In this document: in pieces, positions 4,657 to 6,188 of the stretch
Layout of the letters: the number at the start of each line of letters is the position of its first letter
Numbering within the stretch: position 1 is the stretch's first letter
Source of the DNA: Methanomicrobiales archaeon
GTDB lineage: Archaea > Halobacteriota > Methanomicrobia > Methanomicrobiales > Methanomicrobiaceae
DNA length: 6,188 nucleotides
Direction: 5' to 3'
NCBI GenBank assembly: GCA_012523385.1
Contig: JAAYIO010000009.1
Location: 1 to 6,188, forward strand
The notes under the pieces: model-generated
Database searches by the model: none
The model's input: only the letters and a program-made list of their open reading frames with translations
What the model was told of the DNA's origin: nothing
Made by a program: the position numbers and the translations under genes

Positions 4657-6188
4657 ATGGCGAGTTTAAAGGGAATGAGTGGGCTCGATATTCATGCGAT
4701 GGTATCAGAAGCTCAGGGTTTTCTCCCTTTGTGGATAGGAAAAACCTACCAATATGATACAGGACTGTTTGGAATTCGTATCAATGGTCAGGATAAGCAG
4801 AAATATTCCCTGATCATCGAAATCGGAAAACGCGTGCATTTTACCTCATCCCTCCCTGCGGCAACAGGAAATCCATCCGGATATTCCATGTTTCTCCGTA
4901 AATACACCAATGGAGGAAGGGTTCTTAGCATATCACAACCGGGAATTGAACGGGTGATTGATATTGAAATCGGTAAGAGTGATAGCCGGCTTCATCTGAT
5001 TGTAGAACTCTTTGATGAAGGAAATATCGTTCTTACTGACGGGGATTACACCATAATTCAGCCACTGAAAAAACAACGGTTCAAGGACCGGAGTGTATTT
5101 AATGGTGAGACATACACGCTCGCAGCAAATACCGTGCCGCAATCTGAAGAAGAATTTGCCGCAATTCTCAAGGCATCTGATGCTGATGCGGTCAGGACGC
5201 TTGCCACACAATTTCTCATGGGGGGAAAATTTGCGGAAGAAGCATGTAAAATCGCCGGAGTCAGTAAATCAGAACCCGCCATCAGTGCTCCCGCAGATAG
5301 CCTATTTGCAGCCTATAATGCAATCATCAAAAAAACGGAATGTGAGCGTAGCCCCTGCATTACATCATCCGGATGTTGGCCTTTTGTGCTGGGAAATGAA
5401 ACTCCGACTGAGACATTTACGGTTTTTTATGAAGCGCTGGATCAGTTTTTTCCCCGGGGAAAAGAACTCGTCACCCCGCCGAAACCCAAACTCACGCGGG
5501 AAGAGAATATCCGCGTACGGCAGTTGGATGCAATCCAGTCATTTGAAAAGAAGATTGAGCGGTATGAAACAATAGTCGATGCGCTGTATCTGCAGTATGC
5601 GTTTGTTCAGGATGTACTTACGACCCTTAAAAATGCAAGCGCTACTGCATCATGGCAGGAGATTGAAAAAATCCTGAAAGAAAGCAAAAGTGATTCGGCT
5701 TCTGCCATTAAGATGATCTACCCCGCGGAAAGCGCAATTGACCTTGAAATTGATGGAAATCCTGTCAAACTTTTTGTACAGGAAAGTATCGAGGTCAACG
5801 CCAACCGGTATTACGAACTGGCAAAGAAATTTAAGAAGAAACGAAAAGGCGCATTTGCGGCCATGGAACGGATGGTCGTTTCGGAAAAAAAGCAGAAGAA
5901 AGTGATTCCTCTCCGGAAAAAGAAGTGGTATCACCGCTTCCGCTGGTGCTATACCTCAGATGGGGTGCTGATGGTTGGCGGGAAAGATGCCGGGACAAAT
6001 GAAGAGGTCGTAAAAAAATATCTCGAGGGTTCTGATACCTTTGTCCACGCTGATGTGCAGGGCGGTAGTGTCATCATTCTCAAGGGAGAGACGGAAAAAA
6101 TGGATGAGGTCGCGCAGTTTGCTGCATCCTATTCAAATGCGTGGAAGAGCGGTCATTTGACCGCAGATGTCTATGCGGCATTACCGAA
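4657..6188 (+). CDS. rqcH: RqcH (NEMF/Rqc2/NFACT family), ribosome-associated quality control factor, N-terminal 510 residues (cut by window edge)
   Basis: RqcH binds large ribosomal subunits that still hold peptidyl-tRNA after a stalled ribosome is split, and in bacteria recruits tRNA-Ala to add C-terminal alanine tails that mark the chain for degradation. The frame is open to the window edge, so about 130-170 residues are probably missing. Visible parts: NFACT-N (about 7-155) with D11, the M-F-L-R-K-Y motif (78-83) and L-I-V-E-L-F-D-E-G-N-I-V-L-T-D (114-128); a helix-hairpin-helix region (about 164-203) with G-G-K-F-A-E-E-A; a long coiled coil (about 282-345 and 378-415); and NFACT-R from about 421 with K-W-Y-H-R-F-R-W, G-G-K-D-A-x-x-N-E, V-H-A-D and Y-S-N-A-W-K-S-G. 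At the usual Asp-Arg pair this protein has E98-R99. I chose ATG 4657; ATG 4675 (residue 7) is an alternative with no better ribosome-binding site. It diverges from the ABCE1 operon. Confidence 0.95.
   Translation, partial: MASLKGMSGLDIHAMVSEAQGFLPLWIGKTYQYDTGLFGIRINGQDKQKYSLIIEIGKRVHFTSSLPAATGNPSGYSMFLRKYTNGGRVLSISQPGIERVIDIEIGKSDSRLHLIVELFDEGNIVLTDGDYTIIQPLKKQRFKDRSVFNGETYTLAANTVPQSEEEFAAILKASDADAVRTLATQFLMGGKFAEEACKIAGVSKSEPAISAPADSLFAAYNAIIKKTECERSPCITSSGCWPFVLGNETPTETFTVFYEALDQFFPRGKELVTPPKPKLTREENIRVRQLDAIQSFEKKIERYETIVDALYLQYAFVQDVLTTLKNASATASWQEIEKILKESKSDSASAIKMIYPAESAIDLEIDGNPVKLFVQESIEVNANRYYELAKKFKKKRKGAFAAMERMVVSEKKQKKVIPLRKKKWYHRFRWCYTSDGVLMVGGKDAGTNEEVVKKYLEGSDTFVHADVQGGSVIILKGETEKMDEVAQFAASYSNAWKSGHLTADVYAALP

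Noticed and set aside
5093..5575. 160-residue open frame on the plus strand
   Set aside because: It lies wholly within rqcH in another frame, and the rqcH frame carries the recognisable NFACT family motifs throughout.
1..6188. Search for tRNA or rRNA genes, CRISPR repeats, insertion sequences and attachment sites
   Set aside because: None was seen; nearly all of the window is accounted for by six coherent genes and short gaps.

Overview
The window reads as a piece of chromosome from a methanogenic euryarchaeon, most likely of the order Methanomicrobiales (Methanospirillum-like). This is inferred from a clearly archaeal ABCE1 (RNase L inhibitor), an archaeal-type RqcH/NEMF, an EMC6-like small membrane protein, a chemotaxis cheD gene and a secreted 'regulator propeller' protein, together with AT-rich TATA-type promoters and ribosome-binding sites matching the GGAGGTGAT consensus. 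The genus is a guess; the domain Archaea is well supported. Coding density is very high and there is no gene-free stretch over 300 bases.

Left part (2-1227, + strand): the last 52 codons of CheD, a chemoreceptor glutamine deamidase, overlap by 16 bases the start of a 360-residue protein with a signal peptide and seven propeller repeats. It looks like the downstream end of a chemotaxis operon with an added extracytoplasmic sensor-like protein.

Middle part (4602-1229, - strand): three genes point leftwards with short gaps: an EMC6-like three-helix membrane protein, then ABCE1 (26-base gap), then an uncharacterised helical, TPR-like soluble protein (45-base gap). The last one meets the propeller gene tail to tail with a single base between the stop codons.

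Right part (4657 to the window edge, + strand): the first 510 residues of RqcH (NEMF/Rqc2 family) diverge from the EMC6/ABCE1 operon. The 54-base divergent gap, plus the short leader inside it, holds two opposed TATA-like elements with a perfect small dyad (TTGTT-N4-AACAA) between them.

Functionally, ABCE1 splits ribosomes and RqcH acts on the split 50S subunit that still carries a nascent chain; the EMC6-like protein probably assists membrane insertion. The locus may therefore be a small translation-termination, quality-control and membrane-insertion neighbourhood with one unassigned member, the TPR-like protein. No RNA genes, mobile elements or CRISPR arrays were seen.
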